Assembly (NCBI RefSeq): GCF_963678635.1
Contig: NC_087068.1
Span: 43,577,080 to 43,641,079 of the forward strand
Source of the DNA: Symsagittifera roscoffensis
Lineage: Eukaryota; Xenacoelomorpha; Acoela; Convolutidae
Length of the DNA: 64,000 nucleotides
Direction: 5' to 3'
In this document: positions 12,201 through 22,600 of the stretch, piece after piece
Position numbering within the stretch: position 1 is the first letter of the stretch
How the letters are laid out: every line of letters begins with the position of its first letter
Notes under the pieces: generated by a model
Seen by the model: the letters and a program-made list of their open reading frames with translations, nothing else
What the model was told of the DNA's origin: nothing
Databases searched by the model: none
Translations under genes and position numbers: made by a program

Positions 12201-13056
12201 GGACTGGTACCAGACGCTGAGCACGTTTCTTCTGGAGACTGGTTTCACTCGAAGCACCAATGACTTCTGTTTGTTCACGATGAGGGGAATGGATGATGCT
12301 ATGATCTATGTTCTAGTATGGGTGGATGATATCATCATTGGCTGCAAACTGCAAGCAGAAGTTGACAGGGTGAGGGACCGATTCACTGACCGATTCAAGA
12401 TGGATGATCGCGGTCCATTAGCCTGGTTTTTGAAAATGCAGGTCAAACGGGCACCTGGTTCTGTCACTGTGAATCAGTCTCGCTACATTGAAGACTGCTT
12501 GGAGCGCTTTGGGTTGGCTGACTGCAAACCAGTAGGGACACCAGCTGATATCAGCACTCAGTTGACGAAGAAGGACTGCCCTGGAGCGGGCTCAGAAGAA
12601 GCAGTGGCAATGCAGCGTGAGGACTACAGAGGCATAGTGGGCTCGTTATTGTACATAGCCAAGCAAACGAGGCCAGACATCCTAGCTACTGTGACTCAAC
12701 TTTCACGGTTTCTGGAGAATCCTGGGAGAACACACTGGGTGGCTGCTAAGAGAGTACTGCGATACCTGAAAGGAACCAAAGATCTGGAGCTGTGCTACAT
12801 CAAAGATCCTGATGGGTTCAACCTTTATGGTTCAGCAGATGCTGACTGGGCTGGTGACGTTGATGACAGAAGGTCAACAACAGGCTACAGTTTTCATGTG
12901 CAGCGGTCAGGAGCAGCAATCAGCTGGAGTACCAAGAAGCAACCTACTGCAGCAATATCTACCAGCGAAGCTGAGTATCAAGCAATGGCAGCGGCTGTTC
13001 AGGAAGGCCTCTACTTACGATCTACTTACGATCCCTCCTCAATGAGATGGATATGA
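9229..13056 (+). CDS. Copia Gag-Pol polyprotein (frameshifted before its natural end)
   Basis: ATG 9229 follows the LTR and primer site; the in-frame stretch before it lacks an ATG. The 1275-codon frame contains gag, then two CCHC knuckles (residues about 243-256 and 285-298; most copia Gags have one). Then come an aspartic protease DTG (322-324) and an integrase HHCC domain from about H460 with core D514, D572, E608 (DDx35E). RT has the VWVDDI active site (D1033-D1034), and RNase H starts around 1204. The frame ends early at TGA 13054-13056, because TCTACTTACGA is duplicated at 13010-13031; the remaining RNase H codons continue in another frame. The product makes the virus-like particle, cDNA and integration machinery. 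The sequence is clearly more GC-rich than the flanking AT-rich DNA. Confidence 0.95.
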   Translation: MDLKLAGFSGKSEDFPAWSTKFVALMHTKGLFRTVMGNDDLPEAEPTLPENPNADQMTAYNTKMQERAVLIQQRKDNRNTVWSHLALVLNNTTLMYIKNDCVAADGYGDGTKAWRLLQEKFCSVERPTVVSLVGQLAKLRLGSEEDLDDYFVRSQELMTRLSEAGEAITDTLFNALVINGLPDSFEHFVVQESFQPAKTFTELRTRLRNYDDSRRARCGEKTGNGHIAMQAVRKKKGASGGGCFVCGQKGHLARDCRSRSDSGQSGARGSGSNEASGPTSRKQGCFKCGQQGHFARDCKQAKTGFFSCCATTSMKGDDLIVDTGCTDHVVRDKAVFSSFEKWDEGTTVENPNGTISKIEGIGSVEVDIRDCQDVTRSYTFHNVLFVPSYNVNLMSVSSAIARGSSFSFTSDSSHLVAPDGRRLPVKQRGKLFFLECKFKRNAMTLATKAKMETSSAMLWHRRLGHLNKHDLISVVDVGELGFCEVCTASKMHEVAMPKKTENRATAVGQRVFSDIQGPFEVASMHGARYAVSFIDDFSRLAVVKYLVKKSDTLSKFKDFVAEHGTPKCLRTDNGGEYSSNAFRMFCREMQVKQEFTVPNTPQQNGVAERYNRVITEMTRCLLADAKLSKMFWVRAMSTAVRVRNLCPTSSNEHRISSMEMHYGKPSKVNYLRVFGCLAYYLDRGNRRKLDPKGKKSKFIGYDEESKAYLLMDLETKRVVRARSVTFNEDIIPDDFLVDSEQSQTLGLSIEGCIDVEETSTKTITESTNKANDSGAAASVGVTEDDPVETEELEPPSTEPPEQRPTEIPEQRSTRTRNPPIRYGLAYTHASVIAQEPRSYLEAVSGPEREQWLAAMALEVQSLKAMGTWTLVDRPNSRKVIPGRWVLAVKRDAMGQVERFKARYVVKGFMQVEGLDFNETFAPTCKPETKRILLALGAQDDLVLHQMDVKSAFLNSPLTETVYMEQPEGFSSGDNQVCLLQRSIYGLKQAGRDWYQTLSTFLLETGFTRSTNDFCLFTMRGMDDAMIYVLVWVDDIIIGCKLQAEVDRVRDRFTDRFKMDDRGPLAWFLKMQVKRAPGSVTVNQSRYIEDCLERFGLADCKPVGTPADISTQLTKKDCPGAGSEEAVAMQREDYRGIVGSLLYIAKQTRPDILATVTQLSRFLENPGRTHWVAAKRVLRYLKGTKDLELCYIKDPDGFNLYGSADADWAGDVDDRRSTTGYSFHVQRSGAAISWSTKKQPTAAISTSEAEYQAMAAAVQEGLYLRSTYDPSSMRWI

Positions 13057-13331
13057 CGTGTGATGGTCCAACTGTGATCAACGAGGACAACCAGAGCTGC
13101 ATCAAGATGTGCAAAAATCCCGTAATGCAGAAGCGTACAAAGCACATTGATGTCAAGTATCACTTTGTCCGAGAGCGGGTCGAGGATGGAACATTTGCGC
13201 TCGAGTACTGTCCAACCGAAAACATGGAGGCTGACTTGTTGACGAAATCCCTGAGCAAGGCAAAGGTGGATCAACATCGTCGAACGCTGATGGGTTGCAG
13301 CCTGACATTGGACAAAGCCAATTCAGCCTGA
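13047..13331 (+). pseudogene. Displaced 3' end of copia RNase H
   Basis: This frame carries the usual carboxy end of a copia Pol: INEDNQSC, the HIDVKYHFVRE motif and the ADLLTKSL motif, ending at TGA 13329-13331 just before the purine tract. It is out of frame with the upstream polyprotein only because of the 11-bp tandem duplication at 13010-13031. It would not be translated as part of Pol in this copy. Confidence 0.9.
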
Positions 13332-13338
13332 GTGGGGG
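13330..13338 (+). promoter_or_regulatory. Polypurine tract of the copia element
   Basis: GAGTGGGGG immediately precedes the 3' LTR, the expected position for the plus-strand primer; GAGTGGGGG-type tracts are common in copia elements. Confidence 0.8.
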
Positions 13339-13676
13339 TGTTGAGGACAGACGAGCTCAATGCCAGACTAGTGAAATACCAGACCAAACTCAAGGTCAGA
13401 CTTGAGCAATAGAAACCTAATTAAAGGTCAACTGGTATAAAACTCAATGCACTCAGACAAGGTCAACTGGTCTGCTGGTATTTGATAAACTAATTAATTA
13501 ACTGGTAATTAATTAACTGGTACTATTTGATGCTCAGTTTGTCGTGTCATTTTATAAACACAATCTCAATTCATTCTTCAACAATCAGTATCTCTTCTCT
13601 CTCCTCAGTTGAAACCTCAGATAACTCTCAAACCTCTATCCCCTAGTCCTACTTGCTCTAACTCTGAATCTTAACA
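13339..13676 (+). repeat. 3' LTR of the copia element
   Basis: It is 338 bp and, by eye, identical to the 5' LTR. It is followed directly by the GCTCT target duplication and by satellite sequence resuming at TGCTAG. Confidence 0.93.
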
Positions 13677-16600
13677 GCTCTTGCTAGATATTCTAGATTT
13701 TTATTCTCGGCGACCCTAAACCGAGAATATAAACCTGGGTTGTCCTCAATTTAACACGTCCAATTACCTCTCATTGTCTGTATTTCTGTTGCTCTAGCTA
13801 GATATTATAGATGTTTATTCTCGGTGAACTTAAACCGAGAAGATAAACCTGGGTTGTCCTCAAGTAATCGCGTCCATTTACTTCTCATTGTCTCTATTTC
13901 TGTTGCTCTAGCTAGATATTATAGATGTTTATTCTCGGTGAACTTAAACCGAGAAGATAAACCTGGGTTGTCCTCAAGTAATCGCGTCCATTTACTTCTC
14001 ATTGTCTCTATTTCTGTTGCTCTAGCTAGATATTCTAGACGTTCATTCTCGGTGACCTTAAACCGAGAAGATGAACCTGGGTTGTACTCAATTCAACGCA
14101 TCCATTTACTTCTCATTGTCTCTATTTCTGTTGCTCTTGCTAGATATTCTAGATGATTATTCTCGGCGACCCTAGACCGAGAATATAAACCTGGGTTGTC
14201 ATCAATTTAACGCGTCCATTTACTTCTCCTTGTCTCTATTTCTGTTGCTCTAGCTAGATATTCTACATGTTTATTCTCGGTGAACTTAAACCGAGAAGAT
14301 AAACCTGGGTTGTACTCAATTCAACGCATCCAATTACTCCCATTGTCTCTATTTCTGTTGCTCTTGCTAGATAATCTAGATGTTTATTCTCGGCGACCCT
14401 AAACCGAGAATATAAAGCTGGGTTGTACTCAATTCAACGCATCCATTTACTTCTGATTGCTAGAAGTAAATATAATCAGAAGAATATAAAACTTAGCAAT
14501 CAGAAGAAAAGTTTAAGGTTGCTCTAGCTATAGTCCGCCCTGTTACTTCTTGAATATCCATTTCCTAAACCTGGGTTGTTAAACCCAGAAGTTCAACCTG
14601 GGTTGTATTCAATTCAACGCATCCATTTACTTCTCATTGTCTCTATTTCTGTTGCTCTTGCTAGATGTTCTAGATGTTTATTCTCGTTGAACTTAAACCG
14701 AGAAGATAAACCTGGGTTGTCCTCAAGTAAACGCGTCCATTTAATTCTCATTGTCTCTATTTCTGTTGCTCTAGCTAGATATTCTAGACGTTCATTCTCG
14801 GTGACCTTAAACCGAGACGATAAACCTGGGTTGTACTCAGTTCAACGCATCCATTTAATTCCAATTTCTCTATTTCTGTTGCTCTTGCTAGATAATATAA
14901 TTGTTTATTCTCGGCGACCCTAAACCGAGAATATAAAGCTGGGTTGTCCTCAAATTAACGCGTCCATTTACTTCTCCTTGTCTCTATTTCTGTTGCTCTT
15001 GCTAGATATTCTAGATGTTTATTCTCGGCGACCCTACACCGAGAATATAAACCTGGTTTGTCCTCAATTTAACGCGTCCATTTACTTCTCCTTGTCTATA
15101 TTTCTGTTGCTCTAGCTAGATAATCTAGATGTTTATTCTCGGTGAACCTAAACCGAGAAGATAAACCAGGGTTGTCCTCAATTTAACGCGTCCATTTACT
15201 TCTCATTGTCTCTATTTCTGTTGCTCTAGCTTGATATTCTAGATGTTTATTCTCGGTGAACTTAAACCGAGAAGATAAACCTGGGTTGTACTCAATTCAA
15301 CGCATCCCTTTACTTCTCATTTCCTCTATTTATGTTGCTCTTGCTAAAATTTCTAGATGTTTTTTTCGGCGACCCTACACCGAGATTATAAACCTGGGTT
15401 GTCCTCAATTCAACGCATCCATTTACTTCTCAATTTCTCTATTTCTGTTGCTCTTGCTACATAATATAATTGTTTATTCTCGGCGACCTTAAACCGAGAA
15501 GATGAACCTGGGTTGTACTCAATTCAACGCGTCCATTTACTTCTCCTTGTCTCTATTTCTGTTGCTCTTGCTAGATATTCTAGATGTTTATTCTCGGCGA
15601 CCGTCAGCCAAGAATATAAAACTGGGTTGTCCTCAATTTAACGCGTTCTTTTACTTCTCAATGTCTCTATTTCTGTTGCTCTAGCTAGATATTCTAGACG
15701 TTCATTCTCGGTGAACTTAAACCGAGAAGATAAACCTGGGTTGTACTCAATTCAACGCATCCCTTTACTTCTCATTTCCTCTATTTCTGTTGCTCTTGCT
15801 AAATATTCTAGATGTTTTTTCTCGGCGACCCTACACCGAGATTATAAACCTGGGTTGTCCTCAATTTAACGCGTCCATTTACTTCTCCTTGTCTCTATTT
15901 CTGTTGCTCTTGCTAGATATTCTGGATTTTTTTCTTCGGCGACCTTTAACCGAGAAGATAAATCTGAGTTGTACTCAATTCAACGCATCCATTAACTTCT
16001 CATTTCCTCTATTCCTGTTGCTCTTGCTAAGTATTCTAGATGTTTATTCTCGGCGACCCTAAGCCGAAAATATAAACCTGGGTTGTCCTCAGTTTAACGC
16101 GTTCTTTTCCTTCTCAATGTCTCTATTTCTGTTGCTCTAGCTAGATATTCCAGACGTTCATTCTCGGTGAACTTAAACCGAGAATATGAACCTGGGTTGT
16201 ACTCAATTCAACGCATCCATTTACTTCTCATTGTCTCTATTTCTGTTGCTCTTGCTAGATATTCTAGATGTTTATTCTCGGCGACCCTACACCGAGAATA
16301 TAAACCTGGGTTGTCCTCAATTTAACGCGTCCATTTACTTCTACTTGTCTCTATTTCTGTTGCTCTAGCCAGATATTATATGTGTTTATTCTCGGTGAGC
16401 TCAAACCGAGAAGATAAACCTGGGTTCTACTCAATTCAACGCATTCAATTACTTCTCATTTCCTCTATTTCTGTTGCTCTTGCTAAATATTCTAGATGTT
16501 TATTCTCGGCGACCCTAAGCCGAGAATATAAACCCGGGTTGTCCTCAATTTAACGCGTTCTTTTACTTCTCAATGTCTCTATTTTTGTTGCTCTAGCTAG

Positions 16601-19600
16601 ATAATCTAGATGTTTATTCTCGGTGAACCTAAACCGAGAAGATAAACCAGGGTTGTCCTCAATTTAACGCGTCCATTTACTTCTCATTGTCTCTATTTCT
16701 GTTGCTCTAGCTTGATATTCTAGATGTTTATTCTCGGTGAACTTAAACCGAGAAGATAAACCTGGGTTGTACTCAATTCAACGCATCCATTTACTTCTCA
16801 ATTTCTCTATTTTTGTTGCTCTTGCTACATAATATAATTGTTTATTCTCGGCGACCTTAAACCGAGAATATAAAGCTGGGTTGTCCTCAAATTAACGCGT
16901 CCATTTACTTCTCCTTGTCTCTATTTCTGTTGCTCTTGCTAGATATTCTAGATGTTTATCCTCGGCGACCCTACACCGAGAATATAAACCTGGGTTGTCC
17001 TCAATTTAACGCGTCCATTTACTTCTCCTTGTCTATATTTCTGTTGCTCTAGCTAGATATTCTAGAATTCATTCTCGGTGAACTTAAACCGAGAAATAAA
17101 CCTGGGTTGTACTCAATTCAACGCATCCATTTACTTCTCATTTCCTCTATTTCTGTTGCTCTTGCTTAATATTCTAGATGTTTTTTCTCGGCGACCCTAC
17201 ACCGAGATTATAAACCTGGGTTGTCCTCAATTTAACGCGTCCATTTACTTCTCCTTGTCTCTATTTCTGTTGCTCTTGCTAGATATTCTGAATTTTTTTC
17301 TTCGGCGACCTTTAACCGAGAAGATAAATCTGAGTTGTACTCAATTCAACGCATCCATTTACTTCTCATTTCCTCTATTTCTGTTGCTCTTGCTGAGTAT
17401 TCTGGATGTTTATTCTCGGCGACCCTAAGCCGAGAATATAAACCTGGGTTGTCCTCAGTTTAACGCGTTCTTTTCCTTTTCAATGTCTCTAATTCTGTTG
17501 CTCTAGCTAGATATTCCAGACGTTCATTCTCGGTGAACTTAAACCGAGAATATGAACCTGGGTTGTACTCAATTCAACGCATCCATTTACTTCTCATTGT
17601 CTCTATTTCTGTTGCTCTTGCTAAATATTCTAGATGTTTATTCTCGGCGACCCTAAGCCGAGAATATAAACCCGGGTTGTCCTCAATTTAACGCGTTCTT
17701 TTACTTCTCAATGTCTCTATTTTTGTTGCTCTAGCTAGATAATCTAGATGTTTATTCTCGGTGAACCTAAACCGAGAAGATAAACCAGGGTTGTCCTCAA
17801 TTTAACGCGTCCATTTACTTCTCATTGTCTCTATTTCTGTTGCTCTAGCTTGATATTCTAGATGTTTATTCTCGGTGAACTTAAACCGAGAAGATAAACC
17901 TGGGTTGTACTCAATTCAACGCATCCATTTACTTCTCAATTTCTCTATTTTTGTTGCTCTTGCTACATAATATAATTGTTTATTCTCGGCGACCTTAAAC
18001 CGAGAATATAAAGCTGGGTTGTCCTCAAATTAACGCGTCCATTTACTTCTCCTTGTCTCTATTTCTGTTGCTCTTGCTAGATATTCTAGATGTTTATCCT
18101 CGGCGACCCTACACCGAGAATATAAACCTGGGTTGTCCTCAATTTAACGCGTCCATTTACTTCTCCTTGTCTATATTTCTGTTGCTCTAGCTAGATATTC
18201 TAGAATTCATTCTCGGTGAACTTAAACCGAGAAATAAACCTGGGTTGTACTCAATTCAACGCATCCATTTACTTCTCATTTCCTCTATTTCTGTTGCTCT
18301 TGCTTAATATTCTAGATGTTTTTTCTCGGCGACCCTACACCGAGATTATAAACCTGGGTTGTCCTCAATTTAACGCGTCCATTTACTTCTCCTTGTCTCT
18401 ATTTCTGTTGCTCTTGCTAGATATTCTGAATTTTTTTCTTCGGCGACCTTTAACCGAGAAGATAAATCTGAGTTGTACTCAATTCAACGCATCCATTTAC
18501 TTCTCATTTCCTCTATTTCTGTTGCTCTTGCTGAGTATTCTGGATGTTTATTCTCGGCGACCCTAAGCCGAGAATATAAACCTGGGTTGTCCTCAGTTTA
18601 ACGCGTTCTTTTCCTTTTCAATGTCTCTAATTCTGTTGCTCTAGCTAGATATTCCAGACGTTCATTCTCGGTGAACTTAAACCGAGAATATGAACCTGGG
18701 TTGTACTCAATTCAACGCATCCATTTACTTCTCATTGTCTCTATTTCTGTTGCTCTTGCTAGATATTCTAGATGTTTATTCTCGGCGACCCTACACCGAG
18801 AATATAAACCTGGGTTGTACTCAATTTAACGCGTCCATTTACTTCTACTTGTCTCTATTTCTGTTGCTCTTGCTAAATATTCTAGATGTTTATTCTCGGC
18901 GACCCTAAGCCGAGAATATAAACCTGGGTTGTCCTCAATTTAACGCGTTCTTTTACTTCTCAATGTCTCTATTTCTGTTGCTCTAGCTAGATAATCTAGA
19001 TGTTTATTCTCGGTGAACCTAAACCGAGAAGATAAACCAGGGTTGTCCTCAATTTAACGCGTCCATTTACTTCTCATTGTCTCTATTTCTGTTGCTCTAG
19101 CTTGATATTCTAGATGTTTATTCTCGGTGAACTTAATTCGAGAAGATAAACCTGGGTTGTACTCAATTCAACGCATCCATTTACTTCTCAATTTCTCTAT
19201 TTCTGTTGCTCTTGCTACATAATATAATTGTTTATTCTCGGCGACCTTAAACCGAGAATATAAAGCTGGGTTGTCCTCAAATTAACGCGTCCATTTACTT
19301 CTCCTTGTCTCTATTTCTGTTGCTCTTGCTAGATATTCTAGATGTTTATTCTCGGCGACCCTACACCGAGAATATAAACCTGGGTTGTCCTCAATTTAAC
19401 GCGTCCATTTACTTCTCCTTGTCTATATTTCTGTTGCTCTAGCTAGATAATCTAGATGTTTATTCTCGGTGAACCTAAACCGAGAAGATAAACCAGGGTT
19501 GTCCTCAATTTAACGCGTCTATTTACTTCTCCTTGTCTCTATTTCTGTTGCTCTAGCTTGATATTCTAGATGTTTACTCTCGGTGAACTTAAGCCGAGAA

Positions 19601-22600
19601 GATAAACCTGGGTTGTACTCAAATCAATGCATCCATTTACTTCTCAATTTCTCTATTTCTGTTGCTCTTGCTACATAATATAATTGTTTATTCTCGGCGA
19701 CCTTAAACCGAAAATATAAAGCTGGGTTGTCCTGAAATTAACGCGTCCATTTACTTCTCCTTGTCTCTATTTCTGTTGCTCTTGATAGATATTCTAGATG
19801 TTTATTCTCGGCGACCCTACACCGAGAATATAAACCTGGGTTGTCCTCAATTTAACGCGTCCATTTCCTTCTCCTTGTCTCTATTTCTGTTGCTCTTGCT
19901 AAATATTCTAGATGTTTATTCTCGGCGACCCTAAGCCGAGAATATAAACCTGGGTTGTCCTCAATTTAACGCGTTCTTTTACTTCTCAATGTCTCTATTT
20001 CTGTTGCTCTAGCTAGATAATCTAGATGTTTATTCTCGGTGAACCTAAACCGAGAAGATAAACCAGGGTTGTCCTCAATTTAACGCGTCCATTTACTTCT
20101 CATTGTCTCTATTTCTGTTGCTCTAGCTTGATATTCTAGATGTTTATTCTCGGTGAACTTAATTCGAGAAGATAAACCTGGGTTGTACTCAATTCAACGC
20201 ATCCATTTACTTCTCAATTTCTCTATTTCTGTTGCTCTTGCTACATAATATAATTGTTTATTCTCGGCGACCTTAAACCGAGAATATAAAGCTGGGTTGT
20301 CCTCAAATTAACGCGTCCATTTACTTCTCCTTGTCTCTATTTCTGTTGCTCTTGCTAGATATTCTAGATGTTTATTCTCGGCGACCCTACACCGAGAATA
20401 TAAACCTGGGTTGTCCTCAATTTAACGCGTCCATTTACTTCTCCTTGTCTATATTTCTGTTGCTCTAGCTAGATAATCTAGATGTTTATTCTCGGTGAAC
20501 CTAAACCGAGAAGATAAACCAGGGTTGTCCTCAATTTAACGCGTCTATTTACTTCTCCTTGTCTCTATTTCTGTTGCTCTAGCTTGATATTCTAGATGTT
20601 TACTCTCGGTGAACTTAAGCCGAGAAGATAAACCTGGGTTGTACTCAAATCAATGCATCCATTTACTTCTCAATTTCTCTATTTCTGTTGCTCTTGCTAC
20701 ATAATATAATTGTTTATTCTCGGCGACCTTAAACCGAAAATATAAAGCTGGGTTGTCCTGAAATTAACGCGTCCATTTACTTCTCCTTGTCTCTATTTCT
20801 GTTGCTCTTGATAGATATTCTAGATGTTTATTCTCGGCGACCCTACACCGAGAATATAAACCTGGGTTGTCCTCAATTTAACGCGTCCATTTCCTTCTCC
20901 TTGTCTCTATTTCTGTTGCTCTAGCTAGATATTCTAGATGTTTATTCTCGGTGAACTTAAACTGAGAAAATAAACCTGGGTTGTACTCAATTCAACGCAT
21001 CCATTTACTTCTCAATTTCTCTATTTCTGTTGCTCTTGCTAAATATTCTAGATGTTTATTCTCGGCGACCCTACACCGAGAATATAAAGCTGGGTTGTCC
21101 TCAAATTAACGCGTCCATTTACTTCTCCTTGTCTCTATTTCTGTTGCTCTTGCTAGATATTCTAGATGTTTATTCTCGGCGACCGTCAGCCAAGAATATA
21201 AACCTGGGTTGTCCTCAATTTAACGCGTTCTTTTACTTCTCAATGTCTCTATTTCTGTTGCTCTAGCTAGATATTCTAGACGTTCATTCTCGGTGAACTT
21301 AAACCGAGAAGATAAACCTGGGTTGTACTCAATTCAACGCATCCATTTACTTCTCATTTCCTCTATTTCTGTTGCTCTTGCTAAATATTCTAGATGTTTT
21401 TTCTCGGCGACCCTACACCGAGAATATAAACCTGGGTTGTCCTCAATTTAACGCGTCCATTTACTTCTCCTTGTCTCTATTTCTGTTGCTCTTGCTAGAT
21501 ATTCTGGATTTTTTTCTTCGGCGATCTTTAACCGAGAAGATAAATCTGAGTTGTACTCAATTCAACGCATCCATTTACTTCTCATTTCCTCTATTTCTGT
21601 TGCTCTTGCTAAGTATTCTAGATGTTTATTCTCGGCGACCCTAAGCCGAGAATATAAACCTGGGTTTTCCTCAGTTTAACGCGTTCTTTTCCTTATCAAT
21701 GTCTCTTTTTCTGTTGCTCTGGCTAGATATTCCAGACGTTCATTCTCGGTGAACTTAAACCGAGAATATGAACCTGGGTTGTACTCAATTCAACGCATCC
21801 ATTTACTTCTCATTGTCTCTATTTCTGTTGCTCTTGCTAGATATTCTAGATGTTTATTCTCGGCGACCCTACACCGAGAATATAAACCTGGGTTGTCCTC
21901 AATTTAACGCGTCGATTTACTTCTACTTGTCTCTATATCTGTTGCTCTAGCAAGATATTCTAGACGTTCATTCTCGAAGACCTTAAACCGAGAAGATGAA
22001 CCTGGGTTGTACTCATTTCAACTCATCCATTTCCTTCTCATTTCCTCTATTTCTGTTGCTCTTGCTAAATATTCTAGATGTTTATTCTCGGCGACCCTAC
22101 ACCGAGAATATAAACCTGGGTTGTCCTCAATTTAACGCGTTCATTTACTTCTCCTTGTCTCTATTTCTGTTGCTCTTGCTAGATATTCTGGATTTTTTTT
22201 CTTCGGCGTTCTTTAACCGAGAAGATAAATCTGAGTTGTACTCAATTCAACGCATCCATTTACTTCTCATTTCCTCTATTTCTGTTGCTCTTGCTAAATA
22301 TTCTAGATGTTTATTCTCGGCGACCCTACACCGAGAATATAAACCTGGGTTGTCCTCAATTTAACGCGTCCATTTACTTTTCATTTCCTCTATTTCTGTT
22401 GCTCTTGTTAAATATTCTAGATGTTTATTCTCGGTGACCCTACACCGATAATATAAACCTGGGTTGTCCTCAATTTAACGCGTCCATTTACTTCTCCTTG
22501 TCTCTATTTCTGTTGCTCTTGCTAGATATTCTGGATTTTTTTCTTCGGCGACCTTTAACCGAGAAGATAAATCTGAGTTGTACTCAATTCAACGCATCCA

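Larger units (their letters stand above)
8794..13676 (+). mobile_element. Complete Ty1/copia LTR retrotransposon inside the satellite
   Basis: It is bounded by two 338-bp LTRs (8794-9131 and 13339-13676) that look identical base for base. Both start TGTTGAG and end CTTAACA, and they are flanked by the 5-bp target duplication GCTCT (8789-8793, 13677-13681). The target is the satellite phrase TTGCTCTTGCTAG, so the array predates the insertion. A primer-binding site, one gag-pol frame and a purine tract are all in place. Integrase precedes RT, which defines copia order. An 11-bp duplication shifts the frame near the end of RNase H. Identical LTRs imply a recent insertion. Confidence 0.97.
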
